Assembly: GCF_011064615.1 (NCBI RefSeq) | Contig: NZ_JAALJH010000027.1 | Location: forward strand, 33,744-97,743 | Reading direction: 5' to 3' | DNA: 64,000 nucleotides | DNA from: Aquisphaera insulae | GTDB lineage: Bacteria > Planctomycetota > Planctomycetia > Isosphaerales > Isosphaeraceae | Part shown: positions 17,240 to 27,131 of the stretch, in pieces | Layout of the letters: every line of letters starts with the position of its first letter | How positions within the stretch are numbered: position 1 is the first letter of the stretch | The notes under the pieces: model-generated | The model's input: only the letters and a program-made list of their open reading frames with translations | Databases searched by the model: none | What the model was told of the DNA's origin: nothing | Translations under genes and position numbers: made by a program

Positions 17240-20056
17240 ATGGTTACGACACTCGTGGTTCTTTCTTTCGTCCTGGGATCAACCGCCGCCGCCCTCGAAG
17301 GCCCTGGAACGGACGAGCCCGCCGTCGAGTACGCCGACCTGACGTTTCGCGACGAGACGTGGTACGGGTCGAGCTTCTGGTCCGGGCCGGACTGGACGCG
17401 CGTGGGCAAGGACTGGCAGCATCCCGGTCTGCAGACGCCGAGCGTCCGGGCGTTCGTCACACCCCACGCCGGACGAGTGAGAATCTCCGGCCGAGCGTAC
17501 AAGGCGCATCTCGACGGCGATGGCGTGCGTCTGGCGGTTCGCCACGGCGACCGGACCGTCTGGCACGCCGAGATCGAGGGGAAGGACGGCAAGGGCGTCG
17601 AGCCGGCCCTGACGCTCGACGTACGTCGGGGCGACACGATCCGGTTCGTCGTCGACCGACGCGGCGACATCGCCTGCGACACGACCCACTGGGCCCCCGT
17701 GATCACCTACCTCAACGGCCCGCGATTCGACGCCGCGGAGGGCTTCTCGACGCATCAAGGCGGCTCCGGCTGGTGCTACCAGATGGATAAGGCGAGCCCC
17801 ATGGTCCGCGACGGCGACCCCGGCTGGCCCTATCGCAGGGGCATGACGTTCGCGGAGATGATCGAGGCCGACTGGCGACGCGAGGATCGGATCGAGGAGA
17901 CCGCGGCGTCGTACGCGGCCGCGACCGGCCGGCAGCTCACCCTGGCCCGGCAACTCCGAGACGACCTTCAGGGGCCCGTCCTGCCGCTGATCGAGGAGAG
18001 CCGCCAGCTCGAACGACTCGCGACCACGACCCCGGATGGTTCGCTGGAAGGCGCCCGGCAGCGTTATCGGGAGGTCCGGCAACTGAAGCGCCGGATCGCG
18101 CTCGCGAATCCCCTGCTACGGTTCGAGAAGCTGATCTTCTGCAAGCGGGTGCCGACCTCGTACAGCCACCTCGTGATGCAGTACTTCGGTTGGCGTGCAA
18201 GGCCGGGCGGCGGGCTGTTCGTGCTCGACGAACCGGGCCGCAGCCCGGCCTGCCACGACATCCTCGAGGGCAAGCTCCGCGACGGCAGCGTGCTCGAACC
18301 GCGACTGTCGTACGACGGCAAGCGGATCGTCTTCTCGTTCGTCCGCTGTTCGGGGAAGTCGTTCGAGCCGGAAAGCCTCGCCAACAACGTCGACGAGGAC
18401 TTCTACCACGTCTGGGAAGTCAACACCGACGGCACCGGCCTGCGACAGCTCACGTCCGGGCCGTTCGACGACCTGATGCCAACCTACCTGCCCGACGGCG
18501 GCATCGCGTTCACCTCGACCCGGCGCAAGGGTTACGCGCGATGCTTCGGCGGCCAGTTCAGCCCGCGGTGGCACGTCTACACGCTCCACCGGATGGACGC
18601 CGACGGCCGGAACATCCGCCCCCTCTCCTACCACGACACGAACGAGTGGTTCCCCACCGTGACGCACGACGGTCGCATCGTCTATGCCCGGTGGGACTAC
18701 ATCGATCGCGACGCCGTGACCCACCAGAACCTCTGGGCCACCCGCCCCGACGGCACGAATCCGCTGGCCGTCTGGGGGAACGCCAGCCCGACTCCGCATT
18801 GCAGCTTCCAGGCGCAGCCGATCCCCGGCAGTCCGAAGTTCCTCTTCACGGCCTCGGCGCATCACTCGATCACCGGCGGCTCGATCGCGATCGTCGACCC
18901 GAGAGTCAGCGACAATAGCCTTTCGGCGATCACGCGCGTCACTCCCGACATCCCGTTCCCCGAGGCCGAGGGGAGCCAGATCGGCGAATACTACGCCTCA
19001 CCCTGGCCGCTCTCGGAGAAGTACTACCTGGTGTCGTACAGCCCCGTGCCGCTCGTCTGGGAGCCGGGGGCCAATCCGGCCAACGCGCTGGGCCTCTACC
19101 TGCTGGACGTCTTCGGCAACCGCGAGCTGATCTACCGCGATCCTCAGATCGGCAGCACGAATCCGTGCCCGCTGGTCGCCCGACCGGTGCCTCCCGTCCT
19201 GCCCAGCCTGCTCCCTGCCGAGGCGACATCAACCGGCGAATTCATCCTGGCGGACGTCTACCAGGGGCTGAATCAGGTCCAACGGGGGACCATCACGCAA
19301 CTCCGGATCGTCCAGGTCTTCCCCAAGTCGACACCGGTCGGGAATACGCCGCCGATCGGGGTCGCGGGCGAGGAGAACGGCCGGGCGATCCTCGGGACGG
19401 TGCCGGTCGAGCCCGACGGGTCCGCCTACTTCACGGTCCCGGCCGGGAAGGGGCTGCTCTTCCAGGCCCTTGACCGCGACGGATTCGCCTACCAGACGAT
19501 GCGCTCGTTGACCTACGTGCAGTCGGGCGAGCGGACGTCGTGCGTCGGCTGCCATGAGAACCGTCAGTCGGCGCCTCTGCCCCGAACCGTCTCGGCGCTG
19601 ACCCGCGGGCCGTCGATGATCCAGCCCGGCGAGCTCGAAGGCTCGCCCTTCTCCTACGTGCAGACCGTGCAGCCGATCTGGGACGCCCACTGCGTGAGCT
19701 GTCACGGCGGCGAACGAAAGGCCGGCGGCCTCGACCTCCGCGGCACGCCCCGCGATGGCTTCACCGAATCCTACCGGGCGCTCTGCGACGATCGGCCGGC
19801 CGGTCCGCTCGTCCCCCGTTTCGCGATGCGCAATCAGGTCCAGGTCACCCCTCCAGGCGGTCAGACCGGCGCGCGGGGGAGCCGACTGATGAAGCTCCTC
19901 CAGGCGGGTCACGAGAACGTCCGACTCAGCCCCGCGGAGCGGCAACGTATCGCGGCCTGGATCGACCTGAACGCGATCTTCTACGGCGTCAATTCGCCCG
20001 GGGACCAGGCACGGCAGCTCCGGGGCGAGAACGTGCCCATGCCCGAGATCCAGTGA
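17240..20056 (+). CDS. HzsA-related secreted dihaem protein with TolB-like propeller
   Basis: The 938-residue protein opens with a short signal peptide (VTTLVVLSFVLGSTAAA). A beta-rich N-terminal region (about 30-180) is followed by helices, then a TolB/WD-like propeller (about 330-700) with repeats such as EVNTDGTGLRQLTSGPFDD and PTYLPDGGIAFTSTRR. The C-terminal part carries two CxxCH haem-binding motifs, CVGCH at 768-772 and CVSCH at 818-822. Members of this group are annotated as related to the alpha subunit of hydrazine synthase, but they are widespread in planctomycetes that do not carry out anammox. The fold match does not imply hydrazine chemistry. It probably acts in the periplasm in redox-linked breakdown of organic matter. 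The GH38 gene follows after 175 bases. Confidence 0.85.
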   Translation: MVTTLVVLSFVLGSTAAALEGPGTDEPAVEYADLTFRDETWYGSSFWSGPDWTRVGKDWQHPGLQTPSVRAFVTPHAGRVRISGRAYKAHLDGDGVRLAVRHGDRTVWHAEIEGKDGKGVEPALTLDVRRGDTIRFVVDRRGDIACDTTHWAPVITYLNGPRFDAAEGFSTHQGGSGWCYQMDKASPMVRDGDPGWPYRRGMTFAEMIEADWRREDRIEETAASYAAATGRQLTLARQLRDDLQGPVLPLIEESRQLERLATTTPDGSLEGARQRYREVRQLKRRIALANPLLRFEKLIFCKRVPTSYSHLVMQYFGWRARPGGGLFVLDEPGRSPACHDILEGKLRDGSVLEPRLSYDGKRIVFSFVRCSGKSFEPESLANNVDEDFYHVWEVNTDGTGLRQLTSGPFDDLMPTYLPDGGIAFTSTRRKGYARCFGGQFSPRWHVYTLHRMDADGRNIRPLSYHDTNEWFPTVTHDGRIVYARWDYIDRDAVTHQNLWATRPDGTNPLAVWGNASPTPHCSFQAQPIPGSPKFLFTASAHHSITGGSIAIVDPRVSDNSLSAITRVTPDIPFPEAEGSQIGEYYASPWPLSEKYYLVSYSPVPLVWEPGANPANALGLYLLDVFGNRELIYRDPQIGSTNPCPLVARPVPPVLPSLLPAEATSTGEFILADVYQGLNQVQRGTITQLRIVQVFPKSTPVGNTPPIGVAGEENGRAILGTVPVEPDGSAYFTVPAGKGLLFQALDRDGFAYQTMRSLTYVQSGERTSCVGCHENRQSAPLPRTVSALTRGPSMIQPGELEGSPFSYVQTVQPIWDAHCVSCHGGERKAGGLDLRGTPRDGFTESYRALCDDRPAGPLVPRFAMRNQVQVTPPGGQTGARGSRLMKLLQAGHENVRLSPAERQRIAAWIDLNAIFYGVNSPGDQARQLRGENVPMPEIQ

Positions 20057-20231
20057 GCTCCTTGCGGCCGCGGGTGGGCCGGTGTATACGTCGAACTAAC
20101 CTGGCATCGAGACTCGGAGTCAGGTCGAGGGCGCAGAAGCCCGCTCGCGTTGAGTTGTTGCACAGCCGCCGGATCGGGAAGACGGTCTTTGCGGTGCGAC
20201 GCTCAACGGGCTGATTACAGGGAGAACAACG

Positions 20232-23200
20232 ATGAGTCGGTACACTCGATCGCTTGCGATCTTCGCTGCGATGGCGGCCTGTGCCGCGTGGGGCGGCCGG
20301 GAGGCACGTGCTGGTACGTTTACGAAGGTGAAGCCGCTGAACGTGACCATCACGGGCTCGGCCGAGCCGTTTTCGAACAGCTATTTGGCGGAGAGCCTGC
20401 TCGTCCCCTTGACCGCGGACGTGGGGCATGCCGAATACGCGTCGCGAGGCAAGGCGGCGGCGACGTACGTCGACTTCGACCTCGGCGCTGCGGCGAAGGT
20501 CGCCGTCTTTCGCCACGTCCAGCGCGCCACGCCGGACGTGATCGCGACATCCGAGTTGATCTTCAGCAACACCCCCGACTTTTCCAAGGTGCTCAAGACC
20601 GTGCCGGTGACGCACGAGGCCACGCAGGCGGCGACGACGGTGGCGTCGTTCGAGCCGGTGGAGTCTCGGTATGTGCGCTGGCAGGTGAGGACGCTGATCC
20701 CTGGCAGCTCGCCGAATGTCGGGGGCAAGCGCATCGAGTTCTTCGCCGTCGATGGCAGCGATGCCGAACCCTCGGCGTTGAAGCTGGAAGTCCATGCTGG
20801 GCTGATCCTGACGAACCAGCCCAGCGGGGTGCCGACTCAGCCGATCGAGGTGAGTATCGAGAGTCCCTATGCCGAGGCGATCCCGGCAACGGTCCAGATC
20901 AACGGCGTCGAGCCCAGGGCTCAGAAGCTCCATTACGGCCGGCAGGTGGCGACTTTCGAATGGCCGGCATCGGAGGTCGCGCGGAAGCTCGACGCGAGGG
21001 TGAGGATCGCGAACAGGGACGTTGCCGGCAGGACGTTCGACCTGCCGCCCTCGCGCCGGCTCACGGTCTATATTCTGCCGCATTCGCACACGGACATCGG
21101 TTACACGGCGATCCAGACGGACATCGAGGAGAAGCAGATCAACAACGTGCTGCTGGGCCTGGCCGAGGCGAAGCGCACGGCGAATTACCCGGAGGGCGCG
21201 CGGTTCGTCTGGAACATCGAGCAAACGTGGGCCGCCCGGCTCTTCCTCGACCGCATGCCCGAAGCACGGCGCAACGAGCTCCTGGAGGGCATCAAGAAAG
21301 GGCAGATCGGCCTGAACGGCATGTTCCTGAACACCCTGACCGGCCTGTGCCGGCCCGAGGAGCTCCTGCATCTGTTCCGCGACTCGACGCGGATCGGGGC
21401 CCAGGCGGGGGTGCCGGTCGATTCGGCGATGATCAGCGACGTGCCGGGCTACACCTGGGGCACCGTGACGGCGATGAATCAGGCGGGGATTCGCTACTTC
21501 TCCGTCGCGCCCAACTTCTTCGATCGCATCGGCACCATCCTGACGCAGTGGGAGAACAAGCCTTTCTGGTGGGTGGGCCCGGACGGCAAGAGCAAGGTCC
21601 TGGTGTGGATTCCCTACAAGGGCTACGCCATGTCGATGATCTACCGCCACCCCTCGCCGGACTTCGTGCAGCAATATTGCGACGGCCTCGAGAAGCACCA
21701 TTACCCGTATGATATCGCCTACATCCGTTGGGCCGGCTTCCCCGACAACGCCGAGCCCGACGGCTCGCTCAGCGAGTTCGTCCGCGACTGGAACGCGGCG
21801 CACGCCTCGCCTCGATTCGTGATCTCCACCACGAGCGACGCCTTCCGGGCGTTCGAGAGACAGTACGGCGACAAGCTTCCACGGGTTGCCGGCGACTGGT
21901 CGCCCTACTGGGAAGACGGGGCGGGCTCATCGGCCGCCGAAACGGTGCTCAATCGCGCCAGCTCCGACCGCCTGGCGCAGGCCGAGACGCTCTGGGCGAT
22001 GAAGAGCCCCGGGAGCTTCCCCGCCGATCAGTTCGAGAAGGCGTGGGTCAACACGCTCCTCTACTCCGAGCACACGTGGGGCGCGCATTGCAGCGTCACG
22101 CAGCCGGAGATCCCGTTCACGATCGATCAGTGGACGATCAAGCAGTCGTACGCGACGGCCGCGAACCTGCAATCGCGGCGGCTCCTGACCGCGGCCCAGC
22201 AGGTGGGCGGGGGATTCAAGGCGCGTGAGGTGCCGTACGACGGGCCCCAACGCACGACGTTCGTCGATGTTTACAACACGTCGTCGTGGCCGCGGACCGG
22301 GATCGCGACCCTGCCGCACGAGATCTCCGACGTGGGCGACTTCGTGACGACGGAATCGAACCAGCCCGTGGCCGCCCAGCGCATGGGCACGGGCGAACTG
22401 GCCGTCTGGGTCCAGGACCTGGCGCCCCTCAGCGGTCGCAGGCTCGTCATCCACAACCAGGGCACCACCCCGCCGTTGCCTCCCTTGTCGGTCGAGGGCC
22501 ATACAATCTCGAATCGGTCCATCAAGGTTCGTGTCGACGAGAGCACGGGCGGCATTGCCGAGCTTCAGGCCCCGGGCATCGCCGACAACCTCGTCGACAC
22601 CAAGTCCGGCCATGCGCTCAACGAGTACCTTTACCTCCCCGGCGACGACCTGGCCGGCCTGAGGCGCAACGAGACGCCCAGGATCTCGGTGTTCGAGAAG
22701 GGGCCGCTCATGGTCTCGCTGCTGGTCGAGTCCGACGCGCCGGGCTGTCACAAGCTGAAGCGGGTGATCCGGCTCAGCGCCCACGCCGATCACGTCGAGA
22801 TCCTGAACACGGTCGACAAGGCGCGGCTGGCGGCGGCCAATTACATCGACAAGACGGGCAAGGAATCGGTCAACTTCGCGTTCCCGTTCCTCGTGCCCGG
22901 GGGCGAGTTCCGGCTCGACGTGCCACTCGGCGTGTTCCGGCCCGAGGCCGAGCAGATCCCCAGCGCCTGCAAGAACTGGCTGACCGTAAGCCGGTGGGCC
23001 GATCTATCGAACGCCGATCACGGCGTGACGTGGGTCACGCTCGACGCACCGTTGGTGCAGCTTGGCGGCATCACGGCGCGGTTCCTCAACTCGCAGGGCG
23101 ACCCGGCGACGTGGCGGAAGACGATCGAGCCCACGCAGGCCCTCTATTCGTGGGCCATGAACAACCACTGGCACACGAACTATCGGGCCTATCAGGAGGG

Positions 23201-23582
23201 GCCCGTCGTCTTCCGCTTCGCCCTGCGTCCGCACCGCGGGCCGACCAACGACGCCGAGGCCACGCGATTCGCCACGTCCCTGAGCCAACCGCTCGTGGCC
23301 TTGCCCGGCCGCGGTGAGGCACCCAGCGGCGAGCCGCTGCTGCGCGTCGAGCCTGCGGACGTGATCATCGCGGGTCTCAAGCCGGCCGACGACGGCAAGG
23401 GCCTCGTCATCCGCCTGTTCGGCGCGGGCCCGGAGGCGAAGGCCGCCCGCGTGCGAGACGGCAAGGGCCAGCCCCTGGCGGTCCGGCTCAGCGACACCAC
23501 CGAGCGTGTTGGCGAGGTCATCAACGGCGAGATCCCCGTGCCGGGCCATGGGCTTGTCACCGTGCGGGCCGAGTTGCCGTGA
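20232..23582 (+). CDS. Secreted GH38 alpha-mannosidase-like glycosidase
   Basis: The 1116-residue protein has a signal peptide ending near AREARAG. A discoidin (F5/8 type C)-like domain (about 40-180) comes first, with YVDFDLGAAAKVAVFRHVQR and ESRYVRWQVRT. The GH38 catalytic region starts with LPHSHTDIGYT (His284 onward), where the His and Asp bind zinc, and continues through WNIEQTWAARLFLDR and ISDVPGYTWGTVTAMNQAG. Beta-sandwich domains fill the second half (about 680-1116). GH38 enzymes hydrolyse alpha-mannosides with a zinc-held nucleophile. The start follows GGGAGAA. The fused carbohydrate-binding-type domain and the export signal point to attack on extracellular glycans. Confidence 0.88.
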   Translation: MSRYTRSLAIFAAMAACAAWGGREARAGTFTKVKPLNVTITGSAEPFSNSYLAESLLVPLTADVGHAEYASRGKAAATYVDFDLGAAAKVAVFRHVQRATPDVIATSELIFSNTPDFSKVLKTVPVTHEATQAATTVASFEPVESRYVRWQVRTLIPGSSPNVGGKRIEFFAVDGSDAEPSALKLEVHAGLILTNQPSGVPTQPIEVSIESPYAEAIPATVQINGVEPRAQKLHYGRQVATFEWPASEVARKLDARVRIANRDVAGRTFDLPPSRRLTVYILPHSHTDIGYTAIQTDIEEKQINNVLLGLAEAKRTANYPEGARFVWNIEQTWAARLFLDRMPEARRNELLEGIKKGQIGLNGMFLNTLTGLCRPEELLHLFRDSTRIGAQAGVPVDSAMISDVPGYTWGTVTAMNQAGIRYFSVAPNFFDRIGTILTQWENKPFWWVGPDGKSKVLVWIPYKGYAMSMIYRHPSPDFVQQYCDGLEKHHYPYDIAYIRWAGFPDNAEPDGSLSEFVRDWNAAHASPRFVISTTSDAFRAFERQYGDKLPRVAGDWSPYWEDGAGSSAAETVLNRASSDRLAQAETLWAMKSPGSFPADQFEKAWVNTLLYSEHTWGAHCSVTQPEIPFTIDQWTIKQSYATAANLQSRRLLTAAQQVGGGFKAREVPYDGPQRTTFVDVYNTSSWPRTGIATLPHEISDVGDFVTTESNQPVAAQRMGTGELAVWVQDLAPLSGRRLVIHNQGTTPPLPPLSVEGHTISNRSIKVRVDESTGGIAELQAPGIADNLVDTKSGHALNEYLYLPGDDLAGLRRNETPRISVFEKGPLMVSLLVESDAPGCHKLKRVIRLSAHADHVEILNTVDKARLAAANYIDKTGKESVNFAFPFLVPGGEFRLDVPLGVFRPEAEQIPSACKNWLTVSRWADLSNADHGVTWVTLDAPLVQLGGITARFLNSQGDPATWRKTIEPTQALYSWAMNNHWHTNYRAYQEGPVVFRFALRPHRGPTNDAEATRFATSLSQPLVALPGRGEAPSGEPLLRVEPADVIIAGLKPADDGKGLVIRLFGAGPEAKAARVRDGKGQPLAVRLSDTTERVGEVINGEIPVPGHGLVTVRAELP

Positions 23583-23796
23583 GGACCCATCGCGCTCCAG
23601 TTACCTCCCCCAGCCGCCCGATCCGCCTCCCCGAGCCGGATCGGGCGGTGCCGTTGGCACACCCGTCTCCGAATACGTTGTCACATTAATGCGGCGCCGC
23701 CTGTATTTCATCCTGGCGACGGCCGATCGACTCCGCCCCGGCCCGCTCATCTCCTCCTCTCCCACGCGGCGGAGCTCAGGGAACTTGAGATTTCCG

Positions 23797-24399
23797 ATGG
23801 CGAACAAGCGCCCATTCCACGTCTGGCTCGCGAATCCCCAGGAGCTGAAGTACAACTGGAGTGAACTCTGCAAGGAGGTTGCGGGCCACTTCGTCCATGT
23901 CACCCGCGAGACGGATGACTACGACTCGGTGATCGTCCGTTCGACCATGACGAAGCCGGTCCTCCATGCCAACGAACTGCTCGTCTACGTCCTCGCGGCA
24001 AAGCTCCACTCCGTCGTGGACGACGGGTTCGGGCCGGGCGGCGGTCCCGGCGGCTACACCGCCTTCCAGCGCAGCGGCTCGCACCTCACCGCGTCGGAAG
24101 CCTACATGCACCCGGTGGGGGAGGAGGTGCGGCTGAAGCCCCGCGAGCTCGCCATCGTCATCTTCCACGAGGCGATGCACAACATCCTCCAGGAAGGGGA
24201 CGAGCTGCACCGCCGGGGCGGCATGGCCGCCGACGCCGAGCACATGAACTTCGACACCGTGAAGCATCGGAAGGCCGACGACAGGGACCTGGCCCGGGCG
24301 CTCTCGCGGATGGCCCCGCAATGGCTCGACGGATGGCTCTACGCCAAGCCCATCAAGAAGGTCGACCTCAACTCGGACGATCCCCTCGGCGGACTCTAA
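23797..24399 (+). CDS. Hypothetical protein with HExxH motif
   Basis: The 200-residue product (ATG at 23797) has no signal peptide. A helical segment IVIFHEAMHNIL (H124-E125-A-M-H128) matches the HExxH zinc-peptidase signature, with acidic residues following (EGDELHRRGG). The N-terminal region (RPFHVWLANPQELKYNWSEL) and the rest are not known to me. It may be a small metallopeptidase or a protein that merely keeps a zinc helix. A third zinc ligand is not obvious. The ribosome-binding site is weak, and longer upstream versions in the frame lack any better site. Confidence 0.7.
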   Translation: MANKRPFHVWLANPQELKYNWSELCKEVAGHFVHVTRETDDYDSVIVRSTMTKPVLHANELLVYVLAAKLHSVVDDGFGPGGGPGGYTAFQRSGSHLTASEAYMHPVGEEVRLKPRELAIVIFHEAMHNILQEGDELHRRGGMAADAEHMNFDTVKHRKADDRDLARALSRMAPQWLDGWLYAKPIKKVDLNSDDPLGGL

Positions 24400-24464
24400 C
24401 CCCCGCGGCGAGGCCCCGGCGACGATCCATTCCCGGTCGGCCCAGGAGGCGGAACCACCTGTCC

Positions 24465-24914
24465 CTAACGGCCTTTCCGGGATGCCTCGTAGTCGGCGAT
24501 GAAGGTGTCGACGGGTGTGCTGGCGACGGCTCGACCGATCGCGTCGAGCACCAGGTCGTCGAGCGACCTGAAACGGACGCAGCACTTCCCCATGTTCAGT
24601 CGCTTGCCGGCCTCATCGAACTCCTTGCGGAGGAGGCCCTCCCCGGGCGTGCCGGGGTAGATGCCGTTCAGGTAGACGGAGTAGTAACCCTTCTGCGCAG
24701 CCAGGGCGGCATAGCTCAGCGGCTGCTTGTTGTAGGTCTTGGGGTAGCGTTCGAGCGGCACCTCGTAGCAGATCATTCCCCAGTTCATCGTCTCGCGATA
24801 CCCGTCCGGGAGATGGGCCAGAATCAGCTCGCGGACCGCCGCGACGACCCCCCGGCGATCCTCGGGCAGCTCGGCGAGATAGTCGGCGACGGTGGTCGCG
24901 TTGCTCCTGGCCAT
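24465..24914 (-). CDS. DUF1801 (YdhG/Fra-like) protein
   Basis: The 149-residue protein starts at an ATG with GAGGAGG upstream. The pattern matches DUF1801 proteins: VADYLAELPEDRRGVVAAVR at the start, then GYRETMNWGMICYEVP, SVYLNGIYPG and a C-terminal helix. Members adopt a YdhG-like fold related to frataxin-like proteins, with no agreed activity. It follows the 87-residue gene on the same strand with 66 bases between, so the two may form a small operon. Expected to be cytoplasmic. Confidence 0.85.
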   Translation of the reverse strand: MARSNATTVADYLAELPEDRRGVVAAVRELILAHLPDGYRETMNWGMICYEVPLERYPKTYNKQPLSYAALAAQKGYYSVYLNGIYPGTPGEGLLRKEFDEAGKRLNMGKCCVRFRSLDDLVLDAIGRAVASTPVDTFIADYEASRKGR

Positions 24915-24980
24915 CACGTCCTCCTCGGGGATCCACGATCGGGTCGCGCGTCCGCGGCGATCAAGCCGGCCCACTGCACT

Positions 24981-25244
24981 TCACATGACCTTGGAGTGCC
25001 TGTGCCGCTCCAGCGTGTACAGGACGGCCATCTCGCAGAGGGCGTCGATGGCGACCTTGCGCGCGACCGGATCGGCGATCGCCTCGACGCTCTTCAGGCG
25101 ACTGATGACGCGGTCGGCCTGCTCCGCGACCTCCTCCTCGGTCACATGGCCGTCCTCCATGACCTTCCGGAAGGACGGCCGCTTGACCACGTACGGGTCG
25201 AGGTTCAGGAACCCGGTCTCGGGATCGTACCAGGGCTCAGACAT
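24981..25244 (-). CDS. Small hypothetical protein
   Basis: The 87-residue product has a good GGAGG site before its ATG. It begins with MSEPWYDPETGFLNLDPYVV and continues as an amphipathic, mostly helical protein with acidic helices (EEEVAEQADRVISRL). I do not recognise a family. No signal peptide or membrane segment is present. It stands first in a probable two-gene unit with the DUF1801 gene. Confidence 0.7.
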   Translation of the reverse strand: MSEPWYDPETGFLNLDPYVVKRPSFRKVMEDGHVTEEEVAEQADRVISRLKSVEAIADPVARKVAIDALCEMAVLYTLERHRHSKVM

Positions 25245-25569
25245 GAACGATCCTCCGTTCCTGGGTATTCGGGCCGGCGTGGCCGTGGGGACGGTCTCGA
25301 TGCAGCCCCAGCCAGCTCGCTCGGGCCGCGGTCAATCCTTCGAGGTCCAAGCGAGCTCGCAGCCCGGAGAAGGGGCCAAGCACTCCGTGGACGATGGGTC
25401 AAGACCACCCCGTCCAGGCATGGAGGCCGTCGCGGCGGAGCGGTGAAGCTTCCACTCGAGCCGTGGACGATCGACTGGTGCAATAATGATCCGACGTAAT
25501 ACGACTGTCAAGAGATTGCGGTAAGCGCGGACAGTAACCTCTCGACCAGAGCTTTCGGAGTCAAGTGCC
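25245..25569. other. Intergenic region without a recognisable gene
   Basis: About 325 bases separate the small gene from the broken transglutaminase-like gene. The last 80 bases are less GC-rich than the surroundings. The full-length homologues I recall extend further upstream than the first fragment does, so lost coding sequence could be hidden here. I see no convincing frame, promoter or repeat. Confidence 0.4.
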
Positions 25570-25968
25570 TTGGCGACAGAGTTGCCGAATGTCCTGGTAA
25601 ATGGGAGCTGCCCCGGTCTCTTGTCCTGCGTCGCTCCGGTTATCGAGGGCTTCTCTGCCCAGGCCGTCCACACCGTCGAGCTGGATTACAAGCAGGAAGT
25701 TGCGAAGAAGCTCCTGCAGACACTGCTCCCCGGGCGAGTCCGGGCGATCACCGACATCCAGCGTGCCACGCTCCACGTGATCGCCGGGGATCTTGACGGC
25801 GAGCCGGAGCGCCACGACACGTTGCCGATCGTCTGCCTGTCGCGGACATCCAGCTTCAACTCCGTCCGCCGACCGGCTGCCGGCGCGGACCTTCTTGGAC
25901 CGCCCGTCGACCTGTCGCACTATTACGGGGCGTGGGCGACCCCGTATGACGAGGAGGTAAACAGATGA
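25570..25968 (+). pseudogene. Transglutaminase-like protein, N-terminal fragment
   Basis: This frame has 132 codons. It starts at a TTG behind GGAG, but it may be internal to a longer original. The segment VIEGFSAQAVHTVELDY, then ITDIQRATLHVIAGDLDG, then ERHDTLPIVCLSRT resembles the beta-rich domain that precedes the transglutaminase-like core in large bacterial proteins I recall, and it ends at the expected linker (YYGAWATPYDEEV). The core continues in the next frame with an ATGA junction. So this is either a single gene broken by a one-base indel or two coupled genes. I favour a frameshift because the sequence runs on smoothly across the junction. Confidence 0.55.
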
Positions 25969-26465
25969 TTCGCCGCGCCGCGACGTTGCGGCCCGAAGGC
26001 CAGATGTGGGGCTACCAGGGAGACAAGGGCGCCGTGCCACCCCAGGTCGAAGCCCTCTTCAACGCGGTGAAGGAAGCCGGGCTCACCTACGTCAACTCGA
26101 TCATCGACTACGGGGTGCCCAAAGGGATGGGCATCCAGCGAACCCGACTGCCGCGGGAGAGCCTGATGCAAAGGTCGGCCAACTGCATCGACGGAGCGGT
26201 TCTGTTTGCCAGCCTCCTGGAGGGGGCATCACTGAATCCGGCGCTGGTGCTGGTACCGGGACACGCGTTCGTGGGCTGGGAGACGTGGCGGCGTTCCGAC
26301 GAGTGGGACTACCTGGAGACGACGATGGTCGGTCAGCACGAGTTCGCAGCCGCCTGCCAGTCGGGCCGGCGGCAAGTCGAGCTGGCGAAGCGGCACTCGC
26401 TACCGCGAATGACCATCCACCGCCTGGCCGACCTGCGTGAACGCGGGATATGGCCTATGGAGTAG
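25965..26465 (+). pseudogene. Transglutaminase-like protein, C-terminal core fragment
   Basis: The 166 codons start at an ATG that overlaps the stop of the previous frame by ATGA. GAGGAGGT lies 8 bases upstream, so independent translation is possible. The sequence carries the transglutaminase-like core: GLTYVNSIIDYG, RLPRESLMQRSANCIDGAVL with the candidate catalytic Cys, and LVPGHAFVGWET with the candidate His, followed by WDYLETTMVG. The active-site residues look intact. If the split is real, the pair may still assemble. Otherwise it is a recent pseudogene. Its native substrate is unknown. Confidence 0.6.
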
Positions 26466-26614
26466 TCCGGCCCCCCGGTTCGACCCCGCTATCGATTTCG
26501 CCTTGTTGCCAGGGAGGTAGGCAGGGGTAAGGTCCCAGGTCTTGCCGCCGCCCGCGGCGCCGGCCATGATGGCGGTCGTTTCGACGGACAACAACGGCTC
26601 GCCGGAGATTGACG

Positions 26615-27019
26615 ATGAAGAACCTGGTCATCGCGGGGTTGGTGGTCGCGCTCGGGTCGGTGCTGGCCGTGGGCGCCTTGGCTCGGGGCCGCGCGGCGGC
26701 GGAGCCGAAGCTGGCGCACATGGTCTTCTTCAAGCTCAAGGATGGGTCGAAGGAAGGTCAGCTCAAGTTCGTCATGACGTGCGAGAAGTACCTCAAGGGG
26801 CACGACGGCTGCACCTACTTCTCGGTCGGCACCCGCGCGGCGGACGTGGACGAGCCGGTTAGCGTCAAGGACTTCGACGTCGCCCTCCACGTCGTCTTCG
26901 AGAGCAAGGAAGGGAAGCTGAAGTACCTCAAGAGCGAGGGGCATGACAAGTTCTTGGAGGCCGTGAAGGGAGAATTCGAGACCGCCCGCGTGTTCGATTC
27001 ATACCTCGTCGGCGACTGA
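26615..27019 (+). CDS. Exported Dabb (stress-response A/B barrel) domain protein
   Basis: The 134-residue product starts at the ATG at 26615, with GGAG 8 bases ahead. It has a signal peptide or N-terminal anchor (KNLVIAGLVVALGSVLAVGA). The rest is one Dabb-type ferredoxin-like domain, shown by KLAHMVFFKLKDGSKEGQ, CTYFSVGTR, DVALHVVFESKEGKLKY and HDKFLEAVKGEF. Such domains dimerise and are found in stress proteins and small-molecule-binding proteins. In planctomycetes they are often exported. No specific reaction can be assigned. Confidence 0.85.
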   Translation: MKNLVIAGLVVALGSVLAVGALARGRAAAEPKLAHMVFFKLKDGSKEGQLKFVMTCEKYLKGHDGCTYFSVGTRAADVDEPVSVKDFDVALHVVFESKEGKLKYLKSEGHDKFLEAVKGEFETARVFDSYLVGD

Positions 27020-27131
27020 GAGTCGCCCCGAGTGGGCACGCGAATTGCCATCTCGGGTGATCGGCCGGCGGAGATTTCAACGCTCCGCCGGAGTCTGCCA
27101 CCTCAAGGTGACCCGATCCGGGAGATGCGCC

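Noticed and set aside
17240..20056. Evidence for anammox (hydrazine synthase)
   Set aside because: HzsA-related proteins are common in non-anammox planctomycetes, and no hzsB/hzsC or other anammox genes are seen.
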